From positions 1,050,263 through 1,114,262 of the forward strand of contig NW_004451012.1 of assembly GCF_000321225.1 (NCBI RefSeq): a DNA stretch of 64,000 bases. The letters are read 5' to 3'. Origin of the DNA: Odobenus rosmarus divergens. Taxonomy: Eukaryota > Chordata > Mammalia > Carnivora > Odobenidae. The notes below the pieces were generated by a model. The model was given only the letters and a program-made list of their open reading frames with translations. It had not been told where the DNA came from and did no database searches. A program made the translations under genes and the position numbers. Below, one piece after another: positions 59,730 to 64,000 of the stretch. The first letter of the stretch is position 1. Each line of letters begins with the position of its first letter.

Positions 59730-60691
59730 GAGCAGGGAATGTTTTTCCATTTTGGGGGGTCTTCTTCAGTTTCTTTCATAAGTGTTCTATAGTTTTCAGC
59801 ATACAGATCTTTTACTTCTTTGGTTAGGTTTATTCCTAGGTATCTTATGGGTTTTGGTGCAATTATAAATGGGATCAGTTCATGGATTTCTCTTCCTGCT
59901 GCTTCATTATTGGTGTACAGAAATGCAACAGATTTCTGTGCATAGATTTTATATCCTGAGACTTTGCTCAATTCATGTATCAGTTCTAGCAGTTTTTGGT
60001 GGAGTCTTTCAGGTTTTCTACATAGAGTATCATGTTGTCTGCAAAGAGTGAAAGTTTAACTTCTTCCTTGCTGACTTGGATGCCTTTTATTTCTTTTTGT
60101 TGTCTTATTGCTGAGGCTAGGACCTCCAGTACTATGTTGAACAAAAGTGGTGAGAGTGGACATCCCTGTCATGTTCCTGACCTTTGGAGAAAAGCTCTCA
60201 GTTTTTCCCCGTTGAGGATGATATTAGCTGTGGGTCTTTCGTACATGATGTTGAGGTATGTTCCTTCAATCCTTACTTTTTGAGGGTTTTTATGAAGAAA
60301 GGATGCTGTATTTTGTCAAATGTTTTTTCTGCATCTATTGAGAGGATCGTATGGTTCTTATCCTTTCTTTTATTAATGTGGTGTATCATGTTGATTGATT
60401 TGTAGATATTGAACCACCCCTGCAGCCCAGGAGTAAATCCCACTTGATCATGGTGAATAAGCCTTTTAATGTTGTTGGACTCAATTAGCTAGTATGTTGT
60501 TGAAAATTTTTGCATCCATGTTCACCAGGGATATTGGTCTCTATTTATCCTTTTTAGTGGGATCTTTGTCTGGTTTTGGGATCAAGGTAAGGCTGGCCCC
60601 CAGGAAAGAGTTTGGAAGTTTTACTTCCATTTATATTTTGGGAACAGCTTCAGAAGTATAGGTATTAATTCTTCTTTAAATGTTTGATAGA

Positions 60692-60879
60692 GGGATGCCT
60701 GGGTGGCTCAGGCAATTAAGCATCTGCCTTCGGCTCAGGTCATGATCCCAGGGTCCTGGGATAGAGCCCCACATCAGGCTCCCTGCTCTGCGGGGAGCCT
60801 GCTTCTCCCTCTTCCCCTTCTCATGCTCTCTCTCTCTCTCACTATCTCTCTCTCAAATAAGTAAATAAATAAATAACAA
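60692..60879 (+). mobile_element. Can-SINE inside the L1
   Basis: Head GGGATGCCTGGGTGGCTCAG. Perfect 15-bp duplication TAAATGTTTGATAGA at 60677-60691 and 60880-60894. It lies in the opposite orientation to the L1. Confidence 0.95.
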
Positions 60880-62565
60880 TAAATGTTTGATAGAAGTCCC
60901 CTGGGAAGACATCTGGCCCTAGACTCTTCTTTTTGGAGATTTTTGATTACTGATTCAGTTTCTTCTCTGGTTATGTGTCTGTTCAGGTCTTCTATTTCTT
61001 CCTGTTTCAGTTTTGGTAGTTTATATGTTACTAGAAATTTATCCATTTCTTCCAGATTGCTCAATTTGTTGACATATAATTGTTCATAATATTCTCTTAT
61101 AATTGTTTGTGTTTCTGGAGTGTGGTTGTGATTGCTCCTCTTTAATTTGTGATTTTATTTATTTGGGCCCTTTCTCTTTTCTTTTTGATAAGGCTGGCGA
61201 GGGGGTTATCAGTTTTGTTAATTCTTTCAAAGAACCAGCTCCTAGTTTTGTTGATCTATTCTACGGTTACTGTTTTTTTTTTTATTTCTATATCATTTAT
61301 CATTTAATTATTTCCCTTCTGCTGGTTTTAGTCCGCTGTTCTTATCCCAGCTCCTTTAGGTGGAAGGTTAGTTTGTGTATTTGAGACTTTTCTTGCTTCT
61401 TGAGGAAGGCCTGTATTGCTATATACTTCCCTCTTAGGACCACTTTTGCTGTGTCCCAAAGGGTTTGGACTGTCGTGTTTTCATTTTAATTTGCTTCCAT
61501 GTATTTTTTTTTTTAATTTCTTCTTTACATTCCTGGTTAACCCATTCATTCTTTAGTAGGATGTTCTTTAATCTCCATGTATTTGTGGTCTTTCCAGATT
61601 TTTTCTTGTGGTTGACTTCAAGTTTCATAGTGTTGTGGTCTCAAAGTATGCATAATATGATCTCAGTCTTTTTGTACTGGTTGAGGCCTATTTTGTAACC
61701 CAGTATGTGATCTATTCTGGAGGGTGTTCTGTGTGTACTAGAAAAGAATGTGTATTCTGCTGCTTTAAGATTAAATGCTCTGAATTAATCTGTTAAGTCC
61801 CTCTGGTCCAGTATGCCATTCCAAACCATTGTTTCCTTGTTGATGTTCTGCTTAGATGATCTATCCATTGCTGTAAGTGGGGTCTTAAAGTCCCCTACTA
61901 TTACTGTATTATTATCCATGAGTTTCTTTTAGTTTGTTATATATTTGGGTGCTCCCAAGTTGGGGTCATAAATATTTACAATTGTTAGATCTTCTTGTTG
62001 GATGAACCACTTTATTATGATATAGTGCCCTTCTTTATCTCTTATTACAGTCTTTGGCTTAAAATCTAGTTTATCTAATAAGTATAGCTACTCCAGCTTT
62101 CTTTTGACCTCCATTAATATGATAGATGGTTCTCCACCCCTTCACTTTCAATCTGAAGATGTCTTTGGGTCTAAAATGAGTCTCTTGTAAGCAGCATATT
62201 GATAAGTCTTGTTTTTTTATCCATCCTGATAACCTGTGTCTTCTTTTCAGAGCACTAAGTCCATTTACATTCACAGTAATTATTGATAGCTATGAATTTA
62301 GTGCCATCGTATTACCTGTAAAGTTGCTGTTCCTGTAGATTCTTTGTTCCTTTCTTGGATTGTTGCTTTTTTGGTCTCTCTTTCCCACTCAGAGTGTACC
62401 CTTTAATATTTCTTGCAGAGCTAGTTTAGTGTTCAAAACTCCTTTAGTTTTTGCTTGTCTTGGAAACTCTTTCTTTCTTTTGTTTTGAATAATAGCCCTC
62501 CTGAATATAGTACATAACTGCGTATTTTTCCCATTTAGCACATTGAATATATCATGCCACTTTAT

Positions 62566-62700
62566 TTTGAAGTAAATACTATTCTATCCCCATAATTTGG
62601 AGAAAATAGACACAGAGTATTTCATTAATTTGTCTCTGGTTACTCAGCCAGTAAGTTTTGGAATTGAGATTTGAATCTAAGGTCTTAAAACTAACCTTCC
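62566..62700 (-). mobile_element. MIR, right part, beyond the L1
   Basis: AATACTATTCTATCCCCATA, GACACAGAGTATTTCATTAA, TCTGGTTACTCAGCCAGTAA and TTTTGGAATTGAGATTTGAA match the second half of an antisense MIR, starting about where the left part (57399-57448) would continue after a gap of some 45 bp. Confidence 0.75.
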
Positions 62701-63056
62701 TATTTGTTCTAAGTAAACATAAGCAAAGTTAGAAAAATTTCATTATGAAATATAAAGATGGCATTTCATAGAGCCCCAGAATGGGAATGCAGAGCTGTCC
62801 CAGAAGGGAACTAGAACTAAGAACCAGAGCACTGTGCATAGTTCCTCTGATGGAGTCATGTTTCATTCTTCTCACCATCTTTTAGCCGACAGTGGCTTTT
62901 GAATCAACATTGTAGAATCCTTCCCCCATGGAGAGACTGAGTCTTTCTTGGATGGAACCTAGGTAAAAGACACGTGACCAAAGTGACCACCCCTAATCCA
63001 GTCACTCTGGCCAAAAGTATGTTGTGTCAGCCTGGCTGCTGAAGGAGATCATAAAA
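62700..63056. other. Unrecognised intronic sequence
   Basis: No exon or named repeat recognised. Confidence 0.4.
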
Positions 63057-63068
63057 CAGCTGCCCAAG

Positions 63069-63265
63069 GGGCGCCTGGGTGGCTCAGTCGAAGTATCTGC
63101 CTTCAGCACAGGTTATGATCCCATCATCCTGGGATCGAACCCCATATGGGGCTCTCTGCTCAGCGGAGAGCCTGCCTCTCCCTCTCCCACTCCCCCTGCT
63201 TCTGTTCCCTCTCTTGCTGTCTCTCCCTCTGTCAAATAAATAAATAAAATCTTAAAAAAAAAAAT
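63069..63265 (+). mobile_element. Can-SINE
   Basis: GGGGCGCCTGGGTGGCTCAG head, with a few bases missing after it (TCAGTCGAAGTATCTGCC). Duplication GCTGCCCAAG at 63059-63068 and GCTACCCAAG at 63266-63275. Confidence 0.94.
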
Positions 63266-63321
63266 GCTACCCAAGAAGGAGGAATTTTGGTGGGCTGGGA
63301 ATAGACCACAAAATGTGTAAA

Positions 63322-63438
63322 CTACATCTATTAATATCCCCATCTTACAGATGAAGAAACTGAGGTACAAAGAAAGTAATTTGCCTAGATTATGCAGTGA
63401 TGGGCAAAGCCAGAGCTCAAATCAAGCTATATTTGATA
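63322..63438 (-). mobile_element. MIR
   Basis: ATCCCCATCTTACAGATGAA and GAAACTGAGGTACAAAGAAA, then TAATTTGCCTAGATTATGCA, are a well-kept antisense MIR core. Confidence 0.85.
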
Positions 63439-63439
63439 C

Positions 63440-64000
63440 CAAAAATTGTTTTTTAACTACCATACATTTCTATTTTTAAATCTCCCTTAAAAAAAAAAAA
63501 AACAGGGTATGTGCATCGAGACAATGCCATCTACATTGACATCATAATGAATTTAGTTTATTAAATGATCTGACTTGTAGGTTTATACTGAGAAATAATT
63601 TCATTTCTTCCAGCACCAACTTTTAAGATATTTTCTACCAGATTTCTCTTCCCCTTATTTTGTGACAATCTGGATATATCCCAAAGCTTTCCAGTCACTT
63701 GCAGGTGTTAAAAAGTCTAATCTATTTAACCTAACTAACCCCTTTCATTTCCAAACCCAATTTGAAGCTGTCTACACCCTTCTGTCCCTCCCTTTGATAC
63801 CCTCCTTTCTAAAACTAGAGTCTTGTGGGTCAAATCAGGGGTAGAAAGAATCAGAAAAAGCACCAAAAGTCTTAATCCTTAGTAGATGCTAATTATAATT
63901 CTGTGCTGGCAGCAAGTGCATTCTGACATCTCAGGTACATCCATGGCTTGTTGGTGATTCCCTACTGCACATTTCTCTGCTGCTGCTTGGGCACTCTTGT
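63440..64000. other. Unrecognised intronic sequence
   Basis: No exon or named repeat seen. An A14 run lies at about 63488-63502. Confidence 0.4.

Larger units (their letters stand above)
57449..62563 (-). mobile_element. L1 LINE, about 5.1 kb with insertions, ORF2 decayed
   Basis: The 3' end is at the left (T tract at 57449-57462), the 3' UTR runs to about 58420, and ORF2 relics run from about 58490 to 62300. Reading the minus strand, recognisable parts are the endonuclease start (62071-62274, motif CLQETHF), the linker before RT (60897-61064, NLEEMDKFL), the region after RT (59740-59971, SGYKIYAQKSVAFLYTNN, YLGINLTKEVKDLY) and the C-terminus (58492-58818, YWDVLKIKSFCMAKETINKTKRQPLEWE, read in pieces). 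Stops and frameshifts separate them. About 260 bp upstream of ORF2 remain at the right, so the 5' UTR and ORF1 are largely missing. It is inactive. Two SINEs and a second L1 end lie inside. Confidence 0.92.
46911..64000 (+). other. Presumed intron downstream of the EGF exon
   Basis: The laminin-G coding sequence expected after this EGF domain was not found before the end of the window. The intron would therefore be longer than 17 kb. Its open frames in 57.5-62.5 kb are L1 relics. Confidence 0.5.

Noticed and set aside
58222..62274. Many open frames of 60-112 codons on both strands
   Set aside because: They are pieces of, or shadows opposite to, a decayed minus-strand L1 ORF2. No host gene is supported.

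Overview
This is mammalian nuclear DNA from a carnivoran, most likely an arctoid (bear, pinniped, mustelid or relative). The evidence is 24 tRNA-Lys-derived Can-SINEs. The young ones share one consensus (GGCGCCTGGGTGGCTCAGTC head, CT-rich middle, AAATAAATAAAATCTTT tail). The diagnostic young SINEs of dogs and cats were not seen. The DNA is AT-rich, holds no long open reading frame, and looks like the inside of a very large intron.

Only one protein-coding segment could be supported: a 224-bp exon at 46687-46910 on the + strand. It has an AG acceptor, an AAG|GTAATC donor, a Ser/Thr/Pro-rich lead-in and one complete six-cysteine EGF-like domain. From recalled family knowledge I assign it to EYS (eyes shut homolog), a giant photoreceptor gene with very long introns. 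The EGF reading frame is broken by one extra C in the run at 46827-46829. As written, translation would stop at 46870-46872 in the same exon. The rest of the window would then be EYS intron: about 46.7 kb upstream and 17.1 kb downstream.

Layout. 0-7 kb: mostly old, unrecognisable sequence, one young SINE, a minus-strand L1 3' end flanked by a 13-bp duplication (4.5-4.9 kb) and an L2 piece. 7-10 kb: an old plus-strand L1 carrying two SINEs. 11-14 kb: SINE, L1 and L2 pieces and a minus-strand old L1 interrupted by a SINE and an LTR-like block. 15-17 kb: MIR and L2 pieces and a local tandem duplication in which only one copy carries a SINE. 17-25 kb: an LTR-like piece, a MIR split by a SINE, an old L1 ORF2 piece and an L2. 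26-27 kb: two old repeats end to end. 30-35 kb: L2 pieces, LTR-like blocks, SINEs and a Z-DNA-type repeat. 36-43 kb: a dense nest in which an L1M is interrupted by SINEs and by a MaLR LTR that itself holds a SINE. 44-46.7 kb: L2 pieces and two SINEs. 46.7 kb: the exon. 47-57 kb: mainly unrecognised intron with one MIR, one MaLR LTR, one SINE and a 101-bp all-purine run. 57.4-62.6 kb: a 5.1-kb minus-strand L1 inserted in a MIR and itself invaded by a second L1 3' end and two SINEs.

Nothing here suggests an operon, a defence system or any other multi-gene system. The notable content is the broken EYS-like exon and the insertion stratigraphy. Family names for old repeats come from recall of consensus sequences, not from a database search.
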